From the NCBI GenBank assembly GCA_039583875.1, contig CM077150.1, forward strand, positions 190,282,375-190,346,374: DNA of 64,000 nucleotides, in the 5' to 3' direction. The notes below the pieces were generated by a model. That model saw only the letters and a program-made list of their open reading frames with translations, did not search any database and was not told the DNA's origin. Origin of the DNA: Platanthera guangdongensis (taxonomy: Eukaryota > Streptophyta > Magnoliopsida > Asparagales > Orchidaceae). A program made the translations under genes and the position numbers. Of the stretch, positions 22,495 to 33,256 are shown piece by piece. Position 1 is the stretch's first letter; every line of letters begins with the position of its first letter.

Positions 22495-23105
22495 GTTGAC
22501 CTTGGCCAATTTGACCATCTAGGTTGACCCTATTGGGTTTTTAGTGACCCATTGGACTCCCTTAAGGTCTAGGGTTACTTGAATAGGGTTGGTTGGGCCT
22601 CTTGGTGGTCACATGTCCCTTGGCAAGGGCACTTTGACCATCTAGGGCTAGAGTTGACTTGGGTCAACATGACCAATTGGGTTGACCCTATGGTCCTGGG
22701 TGACCCATTGGCTTCCCTTAGGGTCTAGGTAGGGTTATGTAGGGTTACCCTGCACTTTGGAGGTCACATACCCTTAGTAAGGGTACTTTGACCAGATTAG
22801 GGGCTTGAGTTGACTTGGGTCAACCTGGCCTCTAGGGCTGACCCCAATGTGTCCTTAGTGACCCATTGACCTCACTTTAGGGTTAGGAGGGCATAGGTGC
22901 GGTCCTCTAGGCTAGGAGTAGGTCAATTGACACTAAGTAGGCTAGTTTGACACATTTAGGGCTAGGGTTGACCTTGGTCAACTGAGCCTCTTGGGTTGAC
23001 CCTAATGGGTCCTTTTGGCTCTAATGGGCCTCCCAAGGTATTAGGGGTGTTGTGGTAGGGTCTTGGGGTTAGGGTGTGGCCCATGGTCATCCTACACCAT
23101 TGTTC
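22495..23105. repeat. Degenerate ~157-bp tandem repeat with TTGAC palindromes in D
   Basis: Four units start near 22495, 22653, 22809 and 22967. Each begins with GTTGAC-4 nt-GTCAAC (the first is degenerate) and contains a TGACCCATTG or GGTTGACCC-type segment. A further GTTGACTAGTCAAC lies upstream at 22359-22372. TTGAC is the core of the WRKY-bound W-box; whether it is used here is unknown. Confidence 0.75.
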
Positions 23106-23254
23106 AGAGTTCTACTGTTTGCAGACCATGATGATCTCCCACCTTTCTGTCCCCTATCTCTTGGCCCATTTCTGGCTTCCTAGGGTTTGTCATGACCTAG
23201 TCATGGCCAAAACCACTCTTAGGGATCTAGTTGGAAATGGGATGTTACAGTTAG

Positions 23255-23290
23255 CATCGTGGAGATCTCCGATCCGACATCCCTACATCA
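23255..23290 (+). repeat. 5' LTR of C, piece 3 (end of U5)
   Basis: CATCGTGGAGATC...CCTACATCA is identical to the last bases of the 3' LTR (ending 29357). It is preceded by the second GTTAG copy of D and followed by the primer site. Confidence 0.9.
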
Positions 23291-23293
23291 ATT

Positions 23294-23304
23294 TGGTATC
23301 AGAG
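23294..23304 (+). promoter_or_regulatory. Primer binding site of C
   Basis: TGGTATCAGAG lies three bases after the LTR end and is of initiator methionine tRNA type. Confidence 0.85.
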
Positions 23305-23609
23305 GCGGTCGTTTCAACTTTCACGTTGCAAACATCCTCTCTGCGTTCCTTGTTGGAGATCAGATCGTTAGAAAATCATAAAAATTATTTTCTGTGGTCT
23401 ACAAATCGCGGGTTGAATTTTTTATTTTTTCGTAAAATTTCAAAAAAAAACATTTTAACGATCTACGTGTTATTCACATTGGGAATATATAAAAATATCT
23501 TATTTTCAATATAGCTTCAACCCTAGGAAAATTCATCTTGCCCGGGGCCTCCCAAACCTGAATACGCACTAGGCTAGGAACGGAGTACACAACCCCGTCT
23601 ACGTCTAGG
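23305..23609 (+). other. Leader of C
   Basis: This 305-bp untranslated leader is AT-rich in the middle, with an A-run near 23443-23451. No convincing gene is present. Confidence 0.5.
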
Positions 23610-24787
23610 ATGGCTGCGAACAAGCATGGTGATCCCAACACCGAGGCTATAGCGGGTCTTCGTGCCGAAACGGCTGAGCTTAGGAACGTCTTAGCCCAGA
23701 TCCTACAAAATCAGGAAAGACCACCCCCACCTCCAGTTAATGTTGGGCAGCCCAACCGGCACCAACCGAACTTTGACTCGGATTCTGAGTGAAACTCTCC
23801 CCGTGTGCCCCCTAGAGAACCCTACCCCGAGCGAGGATTTGATATCACGAGGGCCATCAAGATAAATGCCCCCACCTATGATGGCATGGGAGACCCCAGA
23901 TCTTCCTCCATTGGGCTATAGACATGGAGTGCTATTTCGAATGGCACAACCTCACGGACCCCCAAAAGGTTCAAGTAGCCAGGATGAAATTAACGGGACG
24001 TGCCAAAACTTATTGGCTGAATGAAGAACGTAGGTTAGGAGCTGGGCACGGGGTCCCACTCATTTGATGGGCTGTGATGAAGAACCTGCTGACCGATCAG
24101 TACGTTCCCGCGTACCATCGGACGCAGATGTTCGATGAGCTTGCCACCCTTTGGCAAGGCTCAATGTCTGTTGCTGAATATATGGGAGAACTTAAGGACC
24201 GTATGGTACGGTGTGACCTTCGAGAGCTCCCCGAACTCACATTATCTATATTTCGAAAGGGACTTCACCCCGACATTCAGCGGAAACTCTTGCGTTACGG
24301 TCATACGGACTTGAATACGACTTTCAATGCCGCCTTGGACATTGAAAAGCACCTAGCATCTACAGCTCACTCCCGTTATTCTAGTACGAAGAATAAGTCC
24401 ACCCCCGGGGCATCTTCTTCCACATACCCTGATAAGGGAAAGTTCAAATCTACCGAGTCGAAGTCAATCGTGATCACCGCTAGGAACTCCAAGATCCCTG
24501 CGAGTGAGCGTGTCCCTATCGGGAAGGTTAGCAAGGCTAACACCACTTGTTACTCTTGCGGCATTCAAGGCCACTATACCTACGAATGCCCAAAAAAGAC
24601 AAAAACACTAGCCTTATTAGAGCCAACTACCGACCCTGACGATTACGTATACGAGGTCGCAGAGGAGAGTGACCCCGAAGGAGTCCCTAGTGACTTAGAG
24701 GACGATCACCCCCTTATGGTGATGCGTTGTATCTTGACCACTCCGCGTCCATTAGATGATTGGAAGAGACAAGCATATTTTCTCTGA
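23610..24787 (+). pseudogene. gag: Gag of C (broken)
   Basis: The start is ATG 23610 (MAANKHGDPNTEA). A stop at 23790 and a frameshift near 23895 are followed by the gypsy gag core (FLHWAIDMECYFEWHNL, VARMKLTGRAKTYWL), a stop at 24065 and the frame 24074-24787. One zinc knuckle, CYSCGIQGHYTYEC, lies at about 24550-24591. The acidic C-terminus leads into protease by another frame change near 24770. The core pattern is that of CRM/Reina gag proteins. Confidence 0.82.
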
Positions 24788-26690
24788 TTTTTAAGAGTGA
24801 CGAGAAGCTTTGCAAGCTGATTATTGATAGTGGTAGCTGCGTGAATGTCGTATCTAAGAACGCCGTTGCATGTATGTCCTTGGTCACGGAACCGCACCCG
24901 ACCCCATATCAGGTCGCTTGGATCAACAAGCTCTCTGTACCCGTTACCAAACGATGCCTGGTCCCACTCTCATTCAAATCCTACATTGATGAGGTGTGGT
25001 GTGATGTCCTTCCGATGGATGCTTGTCATGTGTTGTTAGGCCGCCCTTGGCTATACGACCGTGATGTTACACATTTTGGTAGAGCCAACACTTATGAATT
25101 CAAATTCAATGGCAAAACCATCACTTTGAGGCCGACCATCCCAAAGGAGCCTGTAGTCTTGGCTAAGGACACCACTATTCTGGTAGAATGGAAAACGTTG
25201 AATCTAGTTGGTAGGAAAGAGTTTGAGAGGGATCCGTTCTTTGATGGAATCATGTATGCGCTAGTCCTCTTAAGTGCGAAGCCCGATTCTAGCATTTTGG
25301 ATGAGTTACCTAGTGAGTTACGGGTACTGTTGGAGGAGTATAGGGACGTGTACCCGGATGAGTTGCCGCCCACATTACCCCCGCTTAGGAATATCCAGCA
25401 TGCGATAGATCTCATCCTGGGGTCTTCCTTGCCAAATCAACCCCATTACCGACTCCACCCCGCAGCTCACCTGGAGTTGCAGTCTCAGATAGAGGGCTTT
25501 CTAGCGAAAGGTTTTATTAGGACTAGTATGAGTCCATGTGCTGTACCAGCCCTACTTGCCCCCAATAAGGATGGTACATGGAGGATGTGCGTTGATAGAC
25601 GGGCTATCAACAAAATCACCATCAAGTATAGGTTCCCCATTCCCCGCCTAGATGATTTGTTGGATGTCTTGTCTGGAGCCACTGTATTCTCTAAATTAGA
25701 TCTTCGGAGTGGCTATCACCAGATTAGGATACGAGAGGGCGATGAGTGGAAGACGGCGTTTAAGTCGAAGGATGGTCTATACGAATAGCTTGTGATGCCC
25801 TTTGGGTTGTCCAATGCCCCTAGTACCTTCTCCCGGATGATGACACATGTCTTTCAGCCATTCATGGGAAAGTTCGTTGTTGTCTACTTTGACGATATAA
25901 TAATTTATAGCACCTCTACTACCGAGCACATCTCCCACATGAGAGTGATCCTTTCCACCCTGCGGAAGAAGACGTTATTTCTCAATTTAAGAAATGCACT
26001 TTCTATGTCTCGGAGGTAGAGTTCTTAGGCTATATAGTCGGCTCTGAGGGTATTCGAGTCGATCCGGGCAAGGTACAGGTCATTAAGGACTGGCCCGTGC
26101 CAACCACCCTACGTGAGGTGCGTTGTTTCCATGGGTTAGCCACGTTTTATCGTCGTTTTATACGAGACTTCAGTAGTATTATGGCGCCTATCACAGACTG
26201 TGTGAAGAAGGGAGAGTTTACGTGGACGAAGTCCGCTACCCATGCTTTTGAACGAATAAAGGAGCTTATGACTGAGGCACCTATCCTACGTCTACCTGAC
26301 TTTGCTAAAGTCTTTGAGCTCACATGTGATGCGTCTGGGGTAGGGATTGGAGGTGTCTTGAGCCCGGAGGGCCATTCCGTTTGTTATTTTAGCGAGTAGT
26401 TTTCCGGCCCTAAGCTGAACTATTCTAATTACGATAGGGAATTTTATGCTGTAGTCCGATGTCTACACCATTGGAGGCACTATCTCCTCTCCAAGGAGTT
26501 TGTGATCCTCTCCGATCTTGAGGCTTTACGTTTCATCAACGACCAGCATAAGATCAGTCCACGACACGCTAAGTGGGTAGCTTTCTTACAAGGTTACACG
26601 TTTACTCTCAAGCACCTTAAGGGAGCTGATAACTGAGTCGCGGACGCCATTAGTCGTCTTAATCTTTTACTCACCTCGATGAAAGTACAT
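24760..26690 (+). pseudogene. pol: Protease-RT-RNase H part of C pol (broken)
   Basis: Protease shows LIIDSGSCVNVVS (about 24820). RT shows [44 protein letters not shown] and the active-site YFDD (about 25890). A TAG at 25786 falls where tryptophan is usual. A frameshift near 25985 shifts to the frame that holds the connection region and RNase H ([13 protein letters not shown]), with further stops at about 26397 and 26635. The sequence cannot yield an active enzyme. Confidence 0.85.
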
Positions 26691-28321
26691 GTTGTAGGAT
26701 TTAAGCGATTAAGGATGAGTACGCCACGTGTCCTAACTTCCAGGACTTCTATCTTTCTGCCCAGGATAGCTCCCCCACAACGATATATGCCTACGTCATC
26801 AAGGACGGTTACCTGTTTAGGAACAGGAAACTATGTATTCCACAGTCATCGTTACGACTACATATCATATGGGAGTTGCATAGCGGAGGGTTGAGTGGCC
26901 ACTTCGGTAGAGATAAGACCATTACGTTAGTCGAGGACAAATTCTATTGGCCAAAACTTAAGGTTATGGTGGGACAGGTAGTGAGTAGCTGCCGCACGTG
27001 CCAGGTGTCTAAGGGTAGTAAAACCAACGTAGGATTATATACACCCTTGCCTATTCCCTCCATGCCTTGGGTAGACGTTAGTATGGATTTTGTATTAGGC
27101 CTCCCCGTTACCCTACACCGTCACGACTCAATTTTTGTAGTTGTGGATAGGTTTTCAAAGATGGCTTATTTCATCCCGTGCAGTAGGACAAATGATGCGT
27201 CTCACGTCGCTAAACTTTATTTTAAAGAAGTCGTTAGTCACCGTGGAGTGCCAAAGACCATAGTATCAGATAGGGACGTAAAATTCACTAGTTATTTTTG
27301 GAAGACTCTTTGGATATTAATGGGAACGAAATTATTGTTTTCCTCTGCCTATCATCCCCAAACTGATGGGCAGACGGAAGTGGTTAATCAGAGCTTAGGA
27401 AATTTGTTACGATGCCTTGTGAGTGATCACAAGAGCACTTGGGATCTTCTCCTTCCACGTGCCCAGTTAGCCTACAATAATTCCAATAATAGGTCTACGG
27501 GTCTGTCTCCGAATGAGATTGTCCACGGGTATAAGGCTCCTGTGCCGCTTGACTTGGTGCCGTTGCCCCCAACGTACAAGGCAAGTCAGTTTGCACAATC
27601 CTTCGCCCAGCACATCCATGATTTACACGCACGTATACGGGCCACCTTGAGTACGCAATACGACTCTTATCAAGCGCACGCTAATTTACATAGGAGAGTA
27701 TCAGACTTCAAAATTGGCGATCTAGTAATAGTCCGTTTGGTTCCCGAACGCTTGCCAATTGGCACCGTTAAAAAGTTAGCACCAAAGCGCGCCGGCCCTT
27801 TTCGGATTATTAAGAAGTTAGGTGACAACACTTTCGTTTTGGACTTGCCTGCTGATTGGGGTATCTCCCCCATTTTTAATGTTTCGGATTTAACGATGTT
27901 TGTGTTACCACCAAAAGAGTTGATTTCTTTGTTGTCTTCTTCTCCCACTGAAAATTCTCATGGGTCGGGGAGTGGTAGTACGGATGATCTCTCTCTTTCG
28001 GTCCCCGCAGGTATATCATCGGATGGTAAGTTGCCTTCTTTCCTGCCTACTGCTAATATGTTCCCCAGGTTTCCGCGGACGTTTTCCACTCCAGAGATGA
28101 TACTTGATGATGAGCCTGTTACCACTGCTGATGGCGACACCCACCGCTTTCTCATCCGTTGGCGTGATCGGCCCCCTTCGGATGACTCTTTGGTACTCGA
28201 GACGGAGCTGCAGAGTTTGGATGACGCTCTCCTTCACCGCTATCGCTTGGACCACGCAACGGAGATGCGTGCATTTGAGCGGGGGAGGATTGATGGCGTG
28301 CCCCCCTCCTCCACCATTTGA
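26691..28321 (+). pseudogene. pol: Integrase and chromodomain-like tail of C, running into the 3' LTR
   Basis: The first part is out of frame; from about 26876 the frame is open for 481 codons. Integrase shows the HxxxGLSGHFGRDKT zinc region with CRTCQ, then MDFVLGLP, IVSDRDVKF and [12 protein letters not shown]. The tail includes PISPIFN-like WGISPIFNVSDL and a divergent chromodomain-type segment (HRFLIRWRDRPPSDDS). The stop is TGA 28319-28321, 31 bp inside the 3' LTR. This overlap is a known CRM trait and helped the lineage call. Confidence 0.85.
28279..28290 (+). promoter_or_regulatory. Polypurine tract of C
   Basis: GCGGGGGAGGAT abuts the 3' LTR and also lies inside the pol reading frame. 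Confidence 0.75.
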
Positions 28322-29357
28322 AGACGATGCTGACGATGCTGATGATGATCTGGTTGATAAGGCAATACAACTCAAGGATGTGAGGCGGCATGATGACGCT
28401 AACGGAAGTCTACGCTGCAACCTCCGCCCGTGGCGTGCTACCGCCACCGCAACACATTAGCCTTAATATTTCCTTCTTGCACTCTATTTTATATTTGGAA
28501 TATAAAATTATCCTATGTTTAAGTGATAATTTTATATTCATTACATGTTTTATTATTTTTAATTTAGAACATTTTTCATGTTGGTATGCCTTTAGCCATT
28601 CGGATGGATGAGATTACATCTCCATCATGAAGGGCTAAGGCTTATTTGTAACTCCTATATAAGGAGGCTTTGTTATGAGATCATTAGAAAGAATTGAAAC
28701 CCTAATCTCCTTTGAGAAATTTCGGCCAAGAGGAGCCTTCTCCTAGCCGCCGCCCCCTAGCCTGTGGTGTGAAGCCGCCGCCCCCTTGCTCCCTCCATCC
28801 ATTCGGTGCGACTCCGGCGCAGCTTCCTTCGGTGCAACTCCTTGGAAGAAGGTTGCAAACCATTCGGTGTGACGCCGGTGGATCCGTGGAGAGAGTGATT
28901 CTCCCACAGTTATCTTGTGTGAAAGCTTTCCGGTTGGGTAATCTCTTCCCCCTCCCGTGTGTGATTTCTTCTCTTTAGTTGTGGTGGTTTTAGCAAATCG
29001 TTTTCTACGGATCGTTAATTTAATCGCTGCAAGTTTTGAATCGAAATTGCCGTTGCAAGGCTTTTTATTTCCGGATCGGGTGGATCCTATTTGCCTGAGC
29101 GGATCTTGGCCTATAGCCTTGGTCTTGTTCTCAAAAAGGAGTGGCAACCTTTGTGTTTTCTTGGGGAATATTCCGACTCAAATTTCCGATCGTTGTTTTT
29201 GAGTAGACCATTCCTCCTTTGTTGTTTGTGCTGCGTTCTTGTGACGAGGAACTATTGTGGGCGATAGGTGTTGTGTAGGTGCGGTAGATCTACGACGTGT
29301 AGAGCGGAGATATAGCGTTAGCATCGTGGAGATCTCCGATCCGACATCCCTACATCA
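28291..29357 (+). repeat. 3' LTR of element C
   Basis: This 1067-bp repeat runs from TGATGGC to CTACATCA. It is the only uninterrupted LTR of C and serves as the reference showing the empty target sites of B (TAAGG) and D (GTTAG). It has TATATAAG at 28656-28663. Confidence 0.93.
28656..28663 (+). promoter_or_regulatory. TATA box of C 3' LTR
   Basis: TATATAAG, identical to 20198-20205, lies about 365 bp into the LTR. Transcription from it would run into segment 3 of the antisense ORF of E. Confidence 0.6.
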
Positions 29358-30187
29358 CTACGACCTCTATAGCCGGGATAACGCCGACATCTACGACAAG
29401 ATGACCACCAGGCTCCTGGCATATGACTCCACCCGGGCCTTGATGCGTGGGATCGAGCTTGCGCATATGTGTGCTCGCCGGAGCATCACCATCGACCGCA
29501 ACTTCCAAGATATGTTCAAGGCTAGGGAGGAGGTGGTGGCTCAGGCGGCTGCCTTGAAGAAAGAGCTCGCAGACGCCACACAACTGCTGTCCTTGTGCCG
29601 GGTGGAAGAGGTAAGCGAGACATTTCGCGAAACTCGCTCTCGCCACTGCAGATTTCAACTTCATTATTTTCCTTTCATGCTAACCTCTCGATATACAGGA
29701 TTCCGTTCAGGCGGTGGCGCTTCGTGCAGAGCTGGCCTAGGCGCGATACGAGAACGTCCTGCTGAGGGACCATCTCCTACGCCTGGAGGCAAATGCGGCC
29801 CCTCCTCCAGTGGACAAAAGGTTGAAGAGCCAATGCAATTCCGTCTACAACATCGACAAGCTCCTCCAGGCCAACGCGCAAGCTACAGTCAAGCTGACCC
29901 TGGAGACGCTACGGGATGTAGGCTGCCAGGACAGGAGAGGCAAGACCATCACCGCTCAACAGCTCGTCCCCTGGCTCTTTGAACCTATCCTGAAGCCCCC
30001 AGGCGTGCCTGATTCCCAGCCCTCAGATGTCCCGAAATCCACTACCGCGGGTGGCGATACATCTGGGGAGAGCTCAGGCGAGAGCTCTAGCGGGAGCTCA
30101 AGCGAGAGCTCTGAGGGGTACAGCGTGTCTCCCCGAGGGGTCCCCCCTTTTTATTTTCTTTTTGTTGTAAAGAGCGAGACGCTCTAA
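29358..30187 (+). pseudogene. Extra antisense ORF of E, segment 3 (C-terminus)
   Basis: The frame resumes from 10240 through ACC at 29363. It encodes a mostly alpha-helical, coiled-coil-like part (YDKMTTRLLAYDSTRALMRG onward, then REEVVAQAAALKKELADAT). An intron at 29611-29698 separates it from DSVQAVALRAELA, where a single TAG (29738-29740) interrupts the frame. The C-terminus has a Gly/Ser/Glu repeat (SGESSGESSSGSSSESSEG) and ends at TAA 30185. Apart from that stop, the whole ORF remains readable across three pieces separated by insertions of 9.1 and 19.1 kb. The product is of unknown function. Confidence 0.68.
29611..29698 (+). other. Predicted 88-bp intron in segment 3 of the extra ORF
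   Basis: The donor is GTAAGC and the acceptor ATATACAG, with a T-rich stretch upstream of the acceptor. The intron is phase 0 and the helix pattern continues on both sides. Confidence 0.7.
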
Positions 30188-30710
30188 AATTGTAATTATA
30201 CATTGTAAACATTTTGTATGTATTGTCATTTTCATTTTATTGCAAATGTGCTTGATACAATCGTTGTGGCCGAGTGCTTCTTAAGCATGCTTCCGCCGAG
30301 GCCCTTGGCCTCCCTAGGGCAGTCTCCCTTAGTGATGGATAGGCAGGAACCTGTCGAAAGAGCTCAGGGCTTAGACTTTTCGTTTCCATGCTCTGTCGAA
30401 AATCGTCCGCCGGTAACATTGCTCGTGGGCCCTTGAAGACGAGGTCGTCCCTATTTATCTTGCGGGAACTATTCGAAGATTTTGCCGTGCACTTCCCGCT
30501 GTCTGACCAAGAATAGTTTCAGGAGCCTTCTCTCCGAGAACTTCCTTCGGTGAGGTCTCCTTGGCGGAGACCTCCCCGCCGAGATCTATTCTGGCCGAGC
30601 CCTATCCTGCCTTCTTTACCTCTTTTCATTCTGTGCTCCGGGTGCGTTTCTTGCCTTGCTCAGAGCATCCGAGTCAGAGCGTCTCCTAGGATAAAAGACT
30701 TCCCTCCCCA
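30188..30710. other. Non-coding part of E between extra ORF and tandem repeat
   Basis: An AT-rich stretch just after the ORF stop (about 30188-30260) could hold a polyadenylation signal for the plus-strand gene. The rest is GC-rich, with repeated GCCGAG and CTCCGAGAAC-like motifs. No gene is seen. Confidence 0.5.
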
Positions 30711-31786
30711 GGCGAGCCTTCGAGCCTGCCAGCTAGATGAGAGCCTGCGCAGCGGGTCTACCTAGGGCCGAGCTGAGCTCGTGGTGCCGATGAAGTTCTC
30801 AAACCAAACCTATCCCCCACAGGCGAGCCTTCGGACCTGCCAGCTAGATGAGAGCCTGCGCAGTGGGTATACCTGGGGCCGAGCCGAGCTCGGGGTGCCG
30901 ATTAAGTTCTCAAACCAAACATATCCCCCACAGGAAAGCCTTCGGACCTGCCAGCAAGATGAGAGCCTGCGCAGAGGGTCTACCTGGGGCCAAGCCGAGC
31001 TCGGGGTGCCGATGAAGTTCTCAAACCAAACCTATCCCCCATAGGCGAGCCTTCGGACCTGCCAGCTAGATGAGAGCCTGCGCAGCGGGTCTACCTGGGG
31101 CCGAGCCGAGCTCGGTGTGCCGATGAAGTTCTCAAAACAAACGTATCCCCCACAGGCGAGCCTTCGGACCTGCCAGCTAGATGAGAGCCTGCGCAGCAGG
31201 TCTACCTGGGGCTGAGCCGAGCTCGGGGTGCCGATGAAGTTCTCAAACCAAATCTATCCCCCACAGGCGAGCCTTCAGACCTGCCAGCTAGATGAGAGCC
31301 TGCACAGTGAGTCTACCTGGGGCCGAGCCGAGCTAGGGGTGCCGATGAAGTTTCCTCAAACCAAACCTATCCCACACAGGCGAACCTATAGACTTGCCAG
31401 CTACATGAGAGCCTGCACAGCTGGTCTACCTGGGGCCGAGCCGAGCTCGGGGTGCCGGTGAAGTTCTCAAACCAAACTTATCCCCCACAGGCGAGCCTTC
31501 GGACCTGCCAGCTAGATGAGAGCCTGCGCAGTGGGTCTACCTAGGGCCGAGCCGAGCTCGGGGTGCAGATGAAGTTCTCAAACCAAACCTATCCCCCACA
31601 GGCGAGCCTTCAGACCTGCCAGCTAGATGAGAGCCTACACAGCAGGTCTACCTGGGCCAAGCCGAGCTCGGGGTGCCGATGAAGTTCTCAAACCAAACCT
31701 ATCCCCCACAGGCGAGCCTTCGGACCTGCCAGCTAGATGAGAGCCTACACAGCAGGTCTACCTGGGGCCGAGCCGAGCTCGGGGTA
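30711..31786. repeat. 111-bp tandem repeat, ten units, behind pol of E
   Basis: Units starting GGCGAGCC begin at 30711, 30822, 30933, 31044, 31155, 31266, 31379, 31490, 31601 and 31711. Eight spacings are 110 or 111 bp and one is 113 bp; the last unit is partial. The units differ at only a few positions. Because 111 is 37 codons, some frames stay open, but these are not taken as genes. Variable tandem repeats in this place are known for Tat-lineage elements and can seed satellite DNA. Confidence 0.95.
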
Positions 31787-31904
31787 TTATAAAACACATA
31801 ATTATGTCCTATTATAAAAATTGCACAATAGGCAAGAGAAAATCAATTCAACTGATGCAGTATAATAAGTTTAATTTTGAATACATAATTACATCCTTCC
31901 CATC
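31787..31904. other. AT-rich spacer between tandem repeat and pol of E
   Basis: A short AT-rich interval, including TATAATAAG and ATTATAAAAATTG, lies between the repeat and the natural pol stop. No ORF is present. Confidence 0.5.
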
Positions 31905-33061
31905 TCATGGGTAGAAGCGTTTCACGTGATCGCCGATCTAGGTGTGGCTTAAGGCCCTCCCCTCCACGTCCTGGAGGTAGTAACCTCCTGTTCCAAGGAC
32001 TTCCTTCACTATGTACGGTCCTTCCCAGTTTGGGTTTAGCTTGTCCACGGGATCCGACCTTCCTGCCGCGTCCACCTTTCTCAACACCGGATCTCCTTCA
32101 GTAAACTGCTTGACCCTGAAATGCTTATCGAAATACTTGGCCATCCGCCGCTTGATCTCTTCTTCCCTGATAGCTTCCACCTCTCGCAGTTCTTCCACCA
32201 TGTCTAGCGAGAGGCGTAGCCCCTCTTCATTCTCCAACCTCCAAGTTTCATCTCCTTCGCCCGCGGCTGTGACCCTTGGGGACCGAACCTCAAACTCTAT
32301 TGGTAGGACTGCCTCACACCCGTGAGAAAGCTTGAAGGGGGTCTCACTGGTGGCCGTGTTCGGGGTCGTTCTCAAGGCCCATAGGACCGAGGGGAGTTGC
32401 TCCACCCAATTTCCCTTTAAGTTCTCCACCTTTTTCTTTAGTGGGTTTACAATAATTTTGTTTGCCTCTTCCACCTGGCCGTTGCTCCGGGGGTAGTGGA
32501 CAGAGGCAAATCTGAGGTCTATCAGCAGTTGGGCGCAGAAGCTGGTGAACTCTTCACTGGCAAACTTGTGACAGTTATCTGTCACTATTGCTTGGGGCAG
32601 CCCGTGTCTGCATATGATCTCCCCCAGATGAAGTTCCTTATGACTTGCAAGGTGACCTTGGCCAAGGCTTTAACCTCCAGCCACTTTGAGAATTAATCGA
32701 CCAAGACCAAGAGGAACCTCCTCTGTCCACTAGCCGGAGGAAAAGACCCGACTAGATCCATTCCCCAGATAGCGAACGGCCACGGTGTCGTGATACTTCG
32801 GTGTCTTTGAGCTGCCAAGAGCTGGAGGGGGGCGCAGAGCTGGCACTTTTGACACCTCCTGGCAAACTCCGTCGTGTCCTTCCTTAGGGTGGGCCAGAAG
32901 TATACCTGCCTGACCACCCTTGCCTCCAACATCCTTCCTCCAGAATGACTGCCGCACTTGCCCGAGTGCACCTCTCCCAAGATCCTTGGGATCTCTTCTT
33001 CAGTGACACATCTAGCTAGGATCCCTGCCAACATCTTACGATGCAACCCCCCTTTTATCAT
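31905..33061 (-). pseudogene. pol: Integrase of E (broken)
   Basis: The first part (33061-32693) has the zinc region with EVHSGKCGSHSGGRML and CQKCQL, then IWGMDLVGSFPPA. After a frame change the core continues (32585-31938) with MTDNCHKFAS, HYPRSNGQVEEANK and the C-terminal PDPVDKLNPNWEGPYIV-like segment. The TAG at 31940-31938 occupies a tryptophan position; the frame otherwise runs to TGA at 31907-31905. The sequence style (SNGQVEEANK, NWEGPY) is typical of Tat-lineage integrases. The expected catalytic aspartate before NCHKF is in MTDN. Confidence 0.85.
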
Positions 33062-33256
33062 TAGGTAGTGAGTGGCCTTGCGCTTGAAGCTCTTTGCATC
33101 TTTAACCTCCTATGTCAGCATGCATGTGGTCAGGAAGGTTACCAATGATTCTACCCACAAGGATCACCGACCTACCTACATAAACTCCCCTTCCTCAATG
33201 GATGGCCGAAAAAGTTCAGTCAGGGTCCCTCCTCCCCGAGGCCCAAACTTTGCCAA

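Larger units (their letters stand above)
20864..23249 (-). mobile_element. Element D: solo LTR of a gypsy-type element, reverse orientation
   Basis: The 2386-bp unit is bounded by TG...CA and perfect GTTAG repeats. Read on the minus strand it starts TGTAACATCCC and ends TGTCTTGCA, the usual ends of a long gypsy (Tekay-like) LTR. There is no primer site, gag or pol and no second LTR, so it is best explained by LTR-LTR recombination. Inside are a 157-bp tandem repeat (22495 to about 23100), a perfect 12-bp hairpin (22204-22232) and two related stretches with TATAC motifs (about 21540-21760). Small ORFs in it do not resemble known proteins. Confidence 0.82.
10241..29357 (+). mobile_element. Element C: CRM-like chromovirus (Ty3/gypsy), with B and D nested in its 5' LTR
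   Basis: The element starts TGATGGC and ends CCTACATCA. Its 5' LTR survives as three pieces (10241-10590, 20183-20863, 23255-23290) split by B and D. The 3' LTR is whole (28291-29357, 1067 bp). The internal part (23291-28290) has a TGGTATCAGAG primer site, gag with one zinc knuckle, PR-RT-RH-INT and a C-terminal chromodomain-like tail. The pol frame runs 31 bp into the 3' LTR, as described for CRM elements, and LTRs starting TGATG are also typical of CRM. The lineage is therefore CRM-like; Reina is not excluded. Several frameshifts and stops show that C is dead. CRM elements favour centromeres in grasses, which hints at, but does not prove, a centromeric position. Confidence 0.85.

Noticed and set aside
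20864..23249. DNA transposon or MITE instead of solo LTR
   Set aside because: There are no long terminal inverted repeats, and the 5-bp duplication with TG...CA ends fits an LTR.
28104..28460. ORF overlapping the LTR of C as a separate gene
   Set aside because: It is an alternate frame of the integrase tail and LTR; the integrase frame explains the region.
30781..31461. ORFs through the 111-bp tandem repeat
   Set aside because: Open only because the unit is a multiple of three; several frames are open and units with indels break them.
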